DNA of 64,000 bases from Alcanivorax sp. DP30 (GTDB lineage Bacteria; Pseudomonadota; Gammaproteobacteria; Pseudomonadales; Alcanivoracaceae). Made by a program: the position numbers and the translations under genes. Under the pieces are notes generated by a model, which saw nothing but the letters and a program-made list of their open reading frames with translations, ran no database searches and was not told the origin of the DNA. Location of the stretch: contig NZ_WTUY01000004.1 in assembly GCF_009882945.1 (NCBI RefSeq), forward strand, positions 1 to 64,000. Direction: 5' to 3'. Shown piece after piece: positions 37,343 through 45,318 of the stretch (the stretch's first letter is position 1; every line of letters begins with the position of its first letter).

Positions 37343-38491
37343 TCAATGCTCGGTGGTAGCAGGACGACCCGTATCCTTGTCGAGCACGTGTTTGGCAGAA
37401 CGCTTGTCCATCGCGTTATAGAACAGGCCTGCTTCCTCGGCTTCCTGCTCGGCCACCTGAGCCTTGATAGCTTCCTCATGGGCTTCATCGGACGCCTCGT
37501 GACGAGGATCCAGCGGGTGGATTCCCAAACGCTTGAACAGCAACTGGTCGTGGTTGGCTTCCGGGTTGTCGGTGGTCAGCAAACGCTCGCCATAGAAGAT
37601 GGAGTTTGCACCCGCCATGAAACACAGGGCCTGGGCTTCGTCGTTCATTTCCTGACGACCCGCAGAGAGACGCACGTAGGACTCCGGCATGAGGATACGG
37701 GCCACGGCCACGGTACGGACAAACTCGAAGGGATCAAGATCGTCCACATCGGCCAGCGGAGTACCTTCGATCTTCACCAGCATGTTGATGGGCACGGATT
37801 CAGGGTGATGCGGCAGGTTGGCCAGCTGCTGCAGCAGGCCGACACGGTCATCACGTTCCTCACCCATGCCGACAATGCCGCCACAGCACACTTTCATGCC
37901 CGCATCGCGCACATTGGACAGGGTACTCAGTCGATCGTTATAGGTACGGGTGGTGATCACCTTGCCGTAGTATTCCGGCGAGGTATCCAGGTTGTGGTTG
38001 TAGTAATCGAGACCGGCATCGGCCAGGGCGTCCGCCTGGCCTTTGTCGAGCATGCCCAGAGTCATGCAGGTTTCCATGCCCAGCCCTTTCACCTGCCGAA
38101 TCATGTCCAGCACATAGGGCATGTCGCGGTCGCGGGGGCTGCGCCAGGCGGCGCCCATGCAGAAGCGGGATGCGCCCTTGTCACGGGCCGCCTTGGCCTC
38201 TTCCACCACCCGCGCGACTTCCAGCAGCTTTTCCTTTTCCAGCTCGGTGTTGTAATGGCCGGACTGGGAGCAATACTTGCAGTCTTCCGGGCAGGCACCG
38301 GTCTTAATGGACAGCAGCGTACTCACCTGCACCGCATTGGGATCGAAATGGGCCCGATGAATGCTGGCAGCCTGAAACAGCAAGTCGTTGAACGGCAATG
38401 CGAACAGCGCTTCGATCTCACTGCGTTTCCAGTCATGGCGTACAGCCATTTCAGCCTGAAGCGATTGGGCGGTGCTGGCGGTGGCGGGCAT
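37343..38491 (-). CDS. bioB: Biotin synthase
   Basis: BioB is the radical-SAM enzyme that inserts sulfur into dethiobiotin. The 382 residues have the radical-SAM motif CPEDCKYC (Cys67, 71, 74) and [23 protein letters not shown], and the late [10 protein letters not shown] block with ligands for the second cluster. A clear AAGGAG precedes the ATG. The C-terminal 30-40 residues ([16 protein letters not shown]...) are a charged extension beyond the E. coli length. First gene of the bio operon; bioA is not in the window. Confidence 0.98.
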   Translation of the reverse strand: MPATASTAQSLQAEMAVRHDWKRSEIEALFALPFNDLLFQAASIHRAHFDPNAVQVSTLLSIKTGACPEDCKYCSQSGHYNTELEKEKLLEVARVVEEAKAARDKGASRFCMGAAWRSPRDRDMPYVLDMIRQVKGLGMETCMTLGMLDKGQADALADAGLDYYNHNLDTSPEYYGKVITTRTYNDRLSTLSNVRDAGMKVCCGGIVGMGEERDDRVGLLQQLANLPHHPESVPINMLVKIEGTPLADVDDLDPFEFVRTVAVARILMPESYVRLSAGRQEMNDEAQALCFMAGANSIFYGERLLTTDNPEANHDQLLFKRLGIHPLDPRHEASDEAHEEAIKAQVAEQEAEEAGLFYNAMDKRSAKHVLDKDTGRPATTEH

Positions 38492-38532
38492 GCTTGTCTC
38501 CTTGATTCGAGCCTAGAAGGCTAGGGAGCACC

Positions 38533-39261
38533 ATGCCACCTGTCAACCTCAGCAAAGCAACAAAAGTTTACCGATGCCTATTTTTTGATCAACCCGAGCA
38601 ATGCCTGCTGTGCGGCTCCCGCCACGGCAACCTGGTTTGCCTCCCCTGCCAGACCCTGCTCCAGCCCATACAGGAAGCCCAATGCCGCTGCGGCCTGCCC
38701 TTCAGTGGCGCCGATCCGCAACGCCACCAGCCCGATGACCCGCCGCTTTGCGGCCGCTGCATCCGCCAACCACCTGGCTTCTCTGCCAGCACAGCCCTGT
38801 ATCCGTATCAGTTTCCGCTGAACCTGCTGATTCAGGGCTTTAAACATCATGGCAAGCTGGTCAACGAGAGAGCCCTGCAGCAGCTGATCGGCGCGGCCTC
38901 CCTACCCTGGCCGGACTGCGATCAACTGTGTCCGCTGCCAGTACACTGGCAACGCCGCTGGCGCAGGGGGTTTGATCAGAGCGAACGCCTGGCCAACCTG
39001 CTTGGTCGCCGCTGGCAGCGACCGGTGATCCGTGCCCTGGTACGTCACCGGGCAACCCCGCACCAACAAGGACTGACCCGCAAGCAGCGCCAGCGCAATC
39101 TGCGCCACGCCTTTCGATGCCAGGCAGACGTACAAGACCTCAACCTGGTGCTGGTGGATGATGTCATGACCACTGGCAGCACCGCCCGGGCAGCCAGCCA
39201 GGCGTTGCTGGATGCAGGAGCAGCCTCCGTCAGGGTGTGGTGCCTTGCAAGAACCCTGTAG
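38533..39261 (+). CDS. comF: ComF family phosphoribosyltransferase-like protein
   Basis: ComF proteins take part in DNA uptake or single-strand handling during competence. The 242 residues start at ATG 38533 with GGGAG five bases before it. The N-terminal zinc-type cysteines are CLLC (24, 27) and CLPC (36, 39), followed by CRCG and CGRC, and the C-terminal phosphoribosyltransferase fold has the PRPP motif LVLVDDVMTTGST. The gene is divergent from bioB, as in many Pseudomonas-like genomes. The first codons overlap the BirA-like site. Confidence 0.93.
   Translation: MPPVNLSKATKVYRCLFFDQPEQCLLCGSRHGNLVCLPCQTLLQPIQEAQCRCGLPFSGADPQRHQPDDPPLCGRCIRQPPGFSASTALYPYQFPLNLLIQGFKHHGKLVNERALQQLIGAASLPWPDCDQLCPLPVHWQRRWRRGFDQSERLANLLGRRWQRPVIRALVRHRATPHQQGLTRKQRQRNLRHAFRCQADVQDLNLVLVDDVMTTGSTARAASQALLDAGAASVRVWCLARTL
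38540..38573 (-). promoter_or_regulatory. BirA operator-like site between bioB and comF
   Basis: CTGTCAACC (38540-38548), a 16-base spacer, then AGTTTACCG (38565-38573) resembles the biotin-repressor operator TTGTAAACC-N16-GGTTTACAA at 7 of 9 and 6 of 9 positions, with exactly the right spacing. It lies 49-82 bases upstream of bioB and within the first codons of the divergent comF. It would let BirA repress bioB when biotin is plentiful. Confidence 0.6.
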
Positions 39262-39356
39262 TTTCGTATGCCGCCAAACAGGCCATTGCGCATCACGAGT
39301 GATGAAAGCCTCACTCACTGTAGGCATAATGGCGACTTGTTCACGGAGGGATACCC

Positions 39357-39887
39357 ATGAAAACAATAATAACCATGATACTCACACTCGCCCTGCTCAG
39401 CAGCGGCGCACAGGCAGAAGATCTCTACAAGGGCGTTAACCTGATCCGGGGCACGGTTGTGTCCGTGGGCCGCGTTGATCCCACCGAAGACATTGATACC
39501 GGTTTTTTTGTAGATGCCAACTACAGCAGTGTGGCCCTGAACGGTGGCGTTTCCACCAAGAAATTTGGTGACTCACCACTGCGTGCGGACAGCCGCGATG
39601 ACTTTTCCGAGGCCGACGGAGAAAGGGTGAACAACGCCTACTTCGGTATCGGGTTCAGCCGCATCATTCAGATTCAATACGGCTACGGCAACCATGGTGA
39701 TCTGATTCGCTTCCGCTCCGATTTCAATTTCCGCTCGGTGATGGACTTCCTGTCCGGAACACATACCCCCAAGGACAGACTGACGCTGGGCGATCGCATC
39801 ACCTTTACCATCGCCGCCGAGCAATACCAGGACAGCGAAGAAGAAATCTTCGACAATGCCACCTGGGGCATTGGCCTGCTGTTTTAA
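39357..39887 (+). CDS. Exported protein, possible small beta-barrel, unknown function
   Basis: The 176-residue protein has a strong GGAGGG seven bases before ATG 39357 and a signal peptide (MKTIITMILTLALLSSGAQA, cleavage before EDLY). The mature part shows alternating hydrophobic strands and ends in Phe (WGIGLLF), as outer-membrane barrels often do. No known family was recognised. Its last bases overlap the open frame upstream of the ComB gene but not its chosen start. Confidence 0.7.
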   Translation: MKTIITMILTLALLSSGAQAEDLYKGVNLIRGTVVSVGRVDPTEDIDTGFFVDANYSSVALNGGVSTKKFGDSPLRADSRDDFSEADGERVNNAYFGIGFSRIIQIQYGYGNHGDLIRFRSDFNFRSVMDFLSGTHTPKDRLTLGDRITFTIAAEQYQDSEEEIFDNATWGIGLLF

Positions 39888-39918
39888 ACGGCCTCAAGAC
39901 TGCCCCGCAAGGAGTTTT

Positions 39919-40593
39919 ATGGATATTCATATTGCCCAGGGGCACAATCCGCCGCATAACCTCCATGGCATCACCGTGGTGATCGACGTGATCCGCGCCT
40001 TCACCACCAGTCACCATGCCTTTCGCAAGGGGCTGCGCTGCATCTGGCCAGTGGCCAGTGCCGAGCAGGCCTTTGCCCTGCGCGATGAACACTTGCCCGA
40101 GGCCCTGCTCGCGGGGGAAGTGGACGCCCTGCCCATCAAGGGCTTCGACTTCGGCAATTCCCCCTGGGAAATGGATCATGCGGATCTGACGGACCGGGAG
40201 ATGATCCTGCGCACCACCAACGGGGTTGCCGCCACCCTGAGGGCGAAGGACAGCCGCGAGGTATTGGTGGCGGGACTGGTCAACGCCGAAGCCACCGCCA
40301 ACTACTTGCGCAAGCTGAACCCACCCACCGTGGTATTGGTGGCGTCACACCCCACCGGGGACGAGGATGTGGCCTGTGCCGAGTATATTCGCCATTTGCT
40401 GGGCGGAGATGGCATCACCTATGAGGCAGCCCGGGCGCGCACCCTAAATGCCAGTGCCGCAGAGAAGTTTTTCAATGGCAGCCACCCGCGCCTGCGCCCC
40501 GACGACATCGAAGCCGCGGCCTGCAGTGAAGGCCCCGATGCACTGGTCATGCGCGTCCGCTTCGACCCCTTCCCCTGTATCACCGCCCTGTAA
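39919..40593 (+). CDS. comB: 2-phosphosulfolactate phosphatase-like protein (ComB family)
   Basis: The start is ATG 39919 (AAGGAG upstream), giving 224 residues. Family motifs VVIDVIRAFTT, LAGEVDALPIKGFDFGNSPWE and LRTTNGVAA are present, with the acidic residues used for magnesium. The archetype is the second enzyme of coenzyme M synthesis in methanogens, a pathway not otherwise expected here; in bacteria the family is widespread and its substrate uncertain. It is unrelated to the competence protein also named ComB. It follows the exported protein by 31 bases. Confidence 0.85.
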   Translation: MDIHIAQGHNPPHNLHGITVVIDVIRAFTTSHHAFRKGLRCIWPVASAEQAFALRDEHLPEALLAGEVDALPIKGFDFGNSPWEMDHADLTDREMILRTTNGVAATLRAKDSREVLVAGLVNAEATANYLRKLNPPTVVLVASHPTGDEDVACAEYIRHLLGGDGITYEAARARTLNASAAEKFFNGSHPRLRPDDIEAAACSEGPDALVMRVRFDPFPCITAL

Positions 40594-40610
40594 CATCGCG
40601 CCAGCCCAGT

Positions 40611-40641
40611 GGCGTCAGACCTCCAACTTCTGACGTCCGAC
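40611..40641. repeat. Dispersed GTCAGAC/GACGTC repeat
   Basis: GGCGTCAGAC, seven bases, then TTCTGACGTCCGAC forms an imperfect inverted repeat after the ComB gene. Similar sequences lie at 9436, 36165, 47754, 47874 and 53858. Confidence 0.55.
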
Positions 40642-40750
40642 TTGTCGCCCATTGATCTCGAACGTCAATGATTCCGTCCGTTATGATCAATGCGGGAGCC
40701 GGAAGGATGTTGTTACTGTTGATCCAATCCAAAATTAACAGGACAACCCC

Positions 40751-41992
40751 ATGATTCAGTGGTCAGAACAGCAACAGATGATCCAGAAGATGGTGCGCGA
40801 CTTCGTAGAAAAGGAAGTAGTACCGCAACTGGATGATATCGAGTACAACGGCGTTCCTCCGTACGACATTCTGCGCAAGCTGATCAAGACGTTTGGCATG
40901 GATGTGATGGCCCAGCAAAACTTTGAAAAACAGCTGGCCCGGGAAAAAGCCATCGCAGCTGGCGAGACCGTGGAAGAAAAGAAAAAGGATGGCCCCTCCG
41001 CCATGGCCGGCGAGGAAGCGGCCATGCGCATGATTCCCATCATCGAGATCTGCCGCCATGCCCAGGGACTGGTAACCGCCATGGGGGTGTCCATGGGACT
41101 GGCCGGCGGCGCCATCATGAGCAAGGGCACCATCGAGCAGAAAGAACGCTGGGCCCTGCCTCTGCTCACCCTTGAAAAGGTGGGTGCCTGGGCGATCTCC
41201 GAACCCAACGCCGGCTCCGATGCCTTTGGCCAGATGAAAACCCTGGCACGCCGCGACGGCAATGGCGGCTATATCATCAACGGCAGCAAGACCTGGATCA
41301 CCAACGGCCCCTTCGCCGACACCATCATCCTGATCTGCAAACTTGATGAGGAAGGCGTCGCCCCGGAGCAGCGCAAGATTGTTTCCTTCATCCTCGACAG
41401 CGGCATGGAAGGCCTCGAGCAATCCAAACCCTTCAAGAAGATGGGCATTGGCTCCTCCCCCACCGGCGAGCTGTTTCTCAGCGACGTGAAAGTGGGCGCA
41501 GACCGCCTGCTGGGTGGCAGCGAGGACAGTTACGGGCGCAGTGGCGCCAAAGGCACCTTCATGCAGGAACGTGCCGGCGTGGCCGCCATGGCCCTGGGCA
41601 TGGTGGAACGGGCCATGGAACTGTCGGTTCAGTACGCCAATGATCGCAGCCAGTTTGGCCGCCCCATCGGCCAGAACCAGCTGATCCAGCTTAAACTCGC
41701 GAAAATGGAAGTGGCGCGCACCAATCTGCAGAACATGGTGTTCCGCTATATCGAGATGACCGCCGAAGGCAAGCAGATGACACTGGCGGAAGCCTCTGCC
41801 ATGAAGCTGTACGCCGCCCAGACGGCCATGGAGGTGGCTACAGAAGCGGTGCAGATCCATGGCGGCTATGGCTACATGCGTGAATCCCGCGTAGAGCAAC
41901 TCATGCGCGATGCCAAGATTCTGCAGATCTATGCCGGCACTGACGAGATGCAGATCATCGCCATTGCCAGGGACCTGCTCAGCCGCGTCTGA
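40751..41992 (+). CDS. Acyl-CoA dehydrogenase
   Basis: The 413 residues have the family's FAD- and substrate-binding blocks: AWAISEPNAGSDAFGQMKT, WITNGPFADTIILI, RSQFGRPIGQNQLIQLKLAKM and VQIHGGYGYMRESRVEQLMRDAK. At the usual catalytic glutamate position the loop reads YAGTDEMQ instead of YEGTSEIQ. A glutamate in MQERAGVAAMA could serve instead, as in isovaleryl-CoA dehydrogenase. An unusual charged insert KKKDGPSAMAGEEA lies near residue 78. The substrate cannot be named. It probably acts in beta-oxidation; the next gene is a fatty acid desaturase. Confidence 0.92.
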   Translation: MIQWSEQQQMIQKMVRDFVEKEVVPQLDDIEYNGVPPYDILRKLIKTFGMDVMAQQNFEKQLAREKAIAAGETVEEKKKDGPSAMAGEEAAMRMIPIIEICRHAQGLVTAMGVSMGLAGGAIMSKGTIEQKERWALPLLTLEKVGAWAISEPNAGSDAFGQMKTLARRDGNGGYIINGSKTWITNGPFADTIILICKLDEEGVAPEQRKIVSFILDSGMEGLEQSKPFKKMGIGSSPTGELFLSDVKVGADRLLGGSEDSYGRSGAKGTFMQERAGVAAMALGMVERAMELSVQYANDRSQFGRPIGQNQLIQLKLAKMEVARTNLQNMVFRYIEMTAEGKQMTLAEASAMKLYAAQTAMEVATEAVQIHGGYGYMRESRVEQLMRDAKILQIYAGTDEMQIIAIARDLLSRV

Positions 41993-42007
41993 TCCCCCAC
42001 CTCGAAC

Positions 42008-42040
42008 CATTGACCAGCGCGCTACCCGCGCTGGTCAATG
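42008..42040. other. Strong hairpin after the acyl-CoA dehydrogenase gene
   Basis: CATTGACCAGCGCG pairs with CGCGCTGGTCAATG around a short CTACC-type loop. No T-run follows, so it may act as an mRNA stabiliser or a factor-dependent stop rather than a classical terminator. Confidence 0.6.
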
Positions 42041-42104
42041 TGGTCTTATTCACCCGGAAGGATAACCATTAGACTCATCTCTTATTCGTAGTCAGGGTCA
42101 TTCA

Positions 42105-42935
42105 TTGACCTGGGTGGATGAGATGTTAGTACGCTATAGGGCTGATCGTGCCGCTGTTGCCCTGGTGTTGGCGGTGTTTTCAATTCAACTTGCACTGTTC
42201 TTCTTCAGTGAAGGCCTGACCACCTGGCTAGCCATGCTGGCGTTGCTACCGGTTCAGGTGTCCTGTGGCGCCATCTGCCACAACCATCATCATGTGAATA
42301 CCTTTCGCAAGCGCCCCCTCAATCGGCTGTTTGAATGCATCCTTTACCTGCAGACCGGCACCAGTCCGTTCAGCTGGACCCTGCATCACAATATCGGCCA
42401 CCACAAACTGTATCTGGACCCGCAAAAGGACCCATCCCCCTGGCAGCAACCCGATGGCAGCCTGATGCCACGCTGGCGCTATGTGCTGGTCAACACCCTG
42501 ATGATCTATCCGGAAATACACCGTATCGGGCAGCAGCACAGGCAGCTCTATCGACGCTTTCTCAGAATGTTAGTAATTGCCAACATACCCCTTGTGGCAG
42601 CTTTGACCTACGACCCCCGCAATGCGCTGATCCTGTTCGTGATCCCAATGATCACCATGCTGTTTCTGCTGCTGGACAATACTTACGGGCAACATGCCGA
42701 CACAGGATTTGAGGACCATTTCCACGCCTCCCGTAATGTTGAGCTGAAACGTTACAATCTGCCCTCCTGGAATCTGGGCTACCACACCGCTCACCACATG
42801 CTACCGGGGCTGCACTGGAGCAAGCTCCCCGAGCTTCACGCGAATATTCGCCACCGCATTCCTGATCATCTGATCGCCGATCACATCTTCCTGCAGTGGG
42901 AACCCGGGCGCCCACAACGGGAGGCGACGCCATGA
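42105..42935 (+). CDS. Membrane fatty acid desaturase
   Basis: The open frame begins with TTG at 42105; ATG at 42123 is an alternative and I cannot decide between them. About 270-276 residues. Three histidine boxes of membrane di-iron desaturases are visible: HNHHH near 60, HHNIGHH near 92, and YHTAHH near 227. Hydrophobic stretches (AVALVLAVFSIQLALFFF; LILFVIPMITMLFLLL) predict four or so membrane spans. It should introduce a double bond into a fatty acyl chain; the position is unknown. The end overlaps the next gene by ATGA. Confidence 0.88.
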   Translation: MTWVDEMLVRYRADRAAVALVLAVFSIQLALFFFSEGLTTWLAMLALLPVQVSCGAICHNHHHVNTFRKRPLNRLFECILYLQTGTSPFSWTLHHNIGHHKLYLDPQKDPSPWQQPDGSLMPRWRYVLVNTLMIYPEIHRIGQQHRQLYRRFLRMLVIANIPLVAALTYDPRNALILFVIPMITMLFLLLDNTYGQHADTGFEDHFHASRNVELKRYNLPSWNLGYHTAHHMLPGLHWSKLPELHANIRHRIPDHLIADHIFLQWEPGRPQREATP

Positions 42936-43333
42936 TCCGCCTGCTTGTCGGCATGCTTATTCTGGTCAGTACCTCACTGGCACGCGCAGAGGACTGTTAC
43001 TACTTCTGGACCCATCAGTGCGTGGAAGTCATTGATGCCAGCAAGCGACAGCTTAAGCAAAGCGTGCTGATTTCCCCTTCCATCAACTACTTCAGCAGTG
43101 CACAGCAAAGCTGCGATGCCGGCGCAACAGAACGCCAAAACACAGTGAAGGCGCAATTGCTGGAAGCCTTCAACGCTGGCGCAGCAAAGATCCGGGCCTG
43201 CGACACCCCGCTCAGTGAAGTGTCGCTGAGGGTCTTCAACAATCCCCAGAAAGCCACCTGGCACTACAACCGCGCCATCCGGGCCACCGACAGCAAGACC
43301 GTCATACGACTGGATAATCTGCCGCTGCTCTAA
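42932..43333 (+). CDS. Small exported protein coupled to the desaturase, unknown function
   Basis: The 133-residue protein starts at ATG 42932, inside the desaturase stop (ATGA), with GGGAGG upstream. A signal peptide MIRLLVGMLILVSTSLARA precedes a mature part with four cysteines (CYYFW, QCVEV, SCDAG, ACDTP), likely two disulfides. No family recognised. The coupling implies joint expression with the desaturase, but a functional link is only inferred. Confidence 0.75.
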   Translation: MIRLLVGMLILVSTSLARAEDCYYFWTHQCVEVIDASKRQLKQSVLISPSINYFSSAQQSCDAGATERQNTVKAQLLEAFNAGAAKIRACDTPLSEVSLRVFNNPQKATWHYNRAIRATDSKTVIRLDNLPLL

Positions 43334-43424
43334 TCCGGTTGGCTGCAAGGCTGGCAGCATCCCTTCAGGATTATGCTATGATCAGCGAGCGCCTTTTTCG
43401 GCCAGCCGGCACCGTTCTTGCCGC

Positions 43425-43456
43425 CTGCAACAAAAAGGTGTCTTGCAGCTTTTTTA
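43425..43456 (+). terminator. Possible weak terminator
   Basis: CTGCAA and TTGCAG form a six-base stem followed by CTTTTTTA, about 90 bases after the small exported gene and shortly before the lipoprotein gene start. The loop of 12 bases makes it weak. Confidence 0.4.
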
Positions 43457-43471
43457 TATTCGGGGCGAATA

Positions 43472-44194
43472 ATGAAAATAACCAAAACAGCCGCGTTGCT
43501 CTTCATGACATTCATGCTCTCACTGCTGGCAGGCTGCCAGGGGTTACAGGGTGAACGTGAAGGGGACTACTACTTCTCTCCCGCCGGGGCCTATATTCTC
43601 GATCTGAGCATCAACACTTTCCGTGGCGAAGTGGTGCTGGACGAGCGCTGTGACCGCAACGGTGGCTCGACCACTTTCTGGGATGGCAGTGGACGCCTGT
43701 TCCGGGCCGATTACCTTAACGTCCAGAACCACCCGATGATCGAAGCCCCACGCTTTGCATCAGACCTGACCCTGCTCAACCTGACGCTGAACAGTTATCT
43801 GCGGGATGTAGTGGCCAAGGCACCGATGATCACCAGCGCCGAAGCCTCCTACCGGGAATTCCTGGAGGACGCTGACCCCAAGGCCCTGTTCGCCATCATA
43901 GGCATCAATATCGATGCCGCCCAGGTAAAGGATATTGACGCGGAAAGTGGCACCTACTACTACGGATTCCTGCTCTTCAAGCGTGGCGACCTGATCTATG
44001 TCTTGCAGCATCGCCAGCCGGTACTCATGCCCGAAAAGATGAAGGCGGTACTGCTGAATCTGGCCGAAGGCATGGAAATTCCAGGCCGTGTACGTGATGA
44101 CACCGACCTGGAAAAGCTGCGCCGCATTCTCAAGAAAATGGCCCCCGGCGGCACCGATGGCGACCCGGTTCGTCTGTGTGAGCCCAGCCAGTAA
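43472..44194 (+). CDS. Lipoprotein of unknown function
   Basis: I start at ATG 43472 (GGGGCGAATA upstream), giving 240 residues; the longer frame passes through the hairpin above. The signal ends in the lipobox MLSLLAGCQG, so the protein is anchored to a membrane by lipid. The rest has mixed charged and beta-like segments (YYFSPAGAYILDLSINTF; YYYGFLLFKRGDLIYVLQHRQP) and a basic C-terminal helix (DTDLEKLRRILKKMAPGG). No recognised domain. Confidence 0.75.
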   Translation: MKITKTAALLFMTFMLSLLAGCQGLQGEREGDYYFSPAGAYILDLSINTFRGEVVLDERCDRNGGSTTFWDGSGRLFRADYLNVQNHPMIEAPRFASDLTLLNLTLNSYLRDVVAKAPMITSAEASYREFLEDADPKALFAIIGINIDAAQVKDIDAESGTYYYGFLLFKRGDLIYVLQHRQPVLMPEKMKAVLLNLAEGMEIPGRVRDDTDLEKLRRILKKMAPGGTDGDPVRLCEPSQ

Positions 44195-44214
44195 ATTGCC
44201 AACTCGACATGGAT

Positions 44215-44248
44215 CACTGACAATGGAAGCGCTATCCCATTGTCAGTG
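44215..44248. promoter_or_regulatory. Inverted repeat just upstream of the pterin dehydratase gene
   Basis: CACTGACAATGG pairs with CCATTGTCAGTG around a loop of about 10 bases. It lies 18 bases before the ATG at 44266, where a stable hairpin could influence translation or serve as an operator. No T-run follows. Confidence 0.4.
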
Positions 44249-44265
44249 CGAGACGGGTAATCGTC

Positions 44266-44607
44266 ATGAATACGCTGAATAACCAACCCTGCGAGGCCTG
44301 TCGGGCTGACGCCCCCGAGGTGTCAGAACAGGAAAAGGAATCGCTGTTTCCTCAGATCCCCGAGTGGATCCAGGTGGAAGAAGACGGCGTGGAAAAACTC
44401 CAGCGCCACTTCAGCTTCCGCAATTTTGAACAGGCCCTGGCTTTCACCAACCAGGTTGGCCAACTGGCCGAACGCGAAGGACACCATCCAGCCATCCTCA
44501 CCGAATACGGCAAGGTGACCGTTACCTGGTGGACCCACAAGATCAACGGCCTGCACCGTAACGATTTTATTTGCGCCGCCAAGACGGACACCCTGCTCGA
44601 CCAGTAA
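44266..44607 (+). CDS. phhB: 4a-hydroxytetrahydrobiopterin dehydratase
   Basis: The enzyme recycles the pterin cofactor of phenylalanine hydroxylase by dehydrating the carbinolamine. The 113 residues match the usual length; catalytic histidines are at 73, 74 (EGHHPAIL) and 91 ([13 protein letters not shown]). The N-terminal [10 protein letters not shown] is a common bacterial feature with two cysteines. phhA is not in the window, so a moonlighting role cannot be excluded. Confidence 0.95.
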   Translation: MNTLNNQPCEACRADAPEVSEQEKESLFPQIPEWIQVEEDGVEKLQRHFSFRNFEQALAFTNQVGQLAEREGHHPAILTEYGKVTVTWWTHKINGLHRNDFICAAKTDTLLDQ

Positions 44608-44714
44608 GCCCCTCTTTGGCCCCGACTGACCGTTTACGCCAGGGAACTGATCTAAACGGCTTCACGGAGCCGGCCACGGCTTTGTTAGCATCCCGATAAC
44701 TGAGGAGAACTGAC

Positions 44715-45173
44715 ATGGCCCTGACCGAAGAACAGAAGAACCTGATCAAACTTGCCAGCGACAAGACCTTCCCGTTTGTGGAGCGCTGCGAAGTCCAGAC
44801 CCTGGACGTGGACCGTGGCTACTGCAAGATGCTGATGCCGTTCAAGCCCAACATCAACCACGTTGGGATCATGTACGCCGGTGCGCTGTACACCATCGCC
44901 GAACTCCCCGGTGGCACCATCTACCTCACCTCTTTCGACACCAAGAAGTTCTATCCCATCGTCAAGGACATGTCGATCCGCTTCCGCCGCCCGGCCACCA
45001 CTGACGTGACTGTGGAAGTCACCCTGAGCGAAGAAGAAATTCAGCGCATCGAAAGCACCACGGAAGAAGTGGGCAAGTGCGATTTCGAGTGGGATGTGGA
45101 ATTGAAAGACGCCAATGGCGAGGTGGTTGCCATCTCGCACAACGTCTACCAGATGCGCAAGATTGGCGCGTAA
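44715..45173 (+). CDS. Hotdog-fold thioesterase (DUF4442-like)
   Basis: The 152 residues follow GGAG at 44703-44706. The hotdog pattern is seen in NHVGIMYAGALYTIAELPGGTI, where a helix carries the likely catalytic residues, then a beta run (KDMSIRFRRPATTDVTVEVTL). It resembles PaaI/YiiD-C and DUF4442 thioesterases acting on acyl-CoA. The substrate is unknown. A strong terminator follows. Confidence 0.82.
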   Translation: MALTEEQKNLIKLASDKTFPFVERCEVQTLDVDRGYCKMLMPFKPNINHVGIMYAGALYTIAELPGGTIYLTSFDTKKFYPIVKDMSIRFRRPATTDVTVEVTLSEEEIQRIESTTEEVGKCDFEWDVELKDANGEVVAISHNVYQMRKIGA

Positions 45174-45215
45174 AGCGACGCAACAACGCGGATGATGACG
45201 CAATCGACTCAACCG

Positions 45216-45253
45216 AAAGAGGCCGCACCCAATCCCCGGGCGCGGCCTCTTTT
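45216..45253 (+). terminator. Terminator after the thioesterase
   Basis: AAAGAGGCCGC pairs with GCGGCCTCTTTT; the loop is about 15 bases and GC-rich. Its T-run merges into the heptamer array that follows. Confidence 0.75.
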
Positions 45254-45315
45254 CGCTTTTCGCTTTTCGCTTTTCGCTTTTCGCTTTTCGTAGCTCGTAG
45301 CTCGTAGCTCGTAGC
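45250..45315. repeat. Two adjacent heptamer tandem arrays
   Basis: CGCTTTT is repeated about six times (45250-45290), then GTAGCTC about four times (45290-45314), with no spacer. Both units are seven bases long. The array lies between convergent gene ends, starting in the T-run of the terminator and ending a few bases before the stop of the pilin-like gene. Confidence 0.9.
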
Positions 45316-45318
45316 GAA

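Noticed and set aside
36239-38524. 761-residue open frame antisense to bioF and bioB
   Set aside because: It mirrors two certain genes, is rich in H, Q and R as GC-rich antisense frames are, and has no start signal or motif.
40763-42010. 415-residue frame antisense to the acyl-CoA dehydrogenase
   Set aside because: Histidine- and glycine-rich shadow of a certain gene.
42008-42040. Rho-independent terminator after the acyl-CoA dehydrogenase
   Set aside because: The stem is strong, but no T-run follows on either strand, so I list it only as a hairpin.
45250-45315. CRISPR-like array
   Set aside because: Units of seven bases without spacers are simple tandem repeats, not CRISPR repeats.
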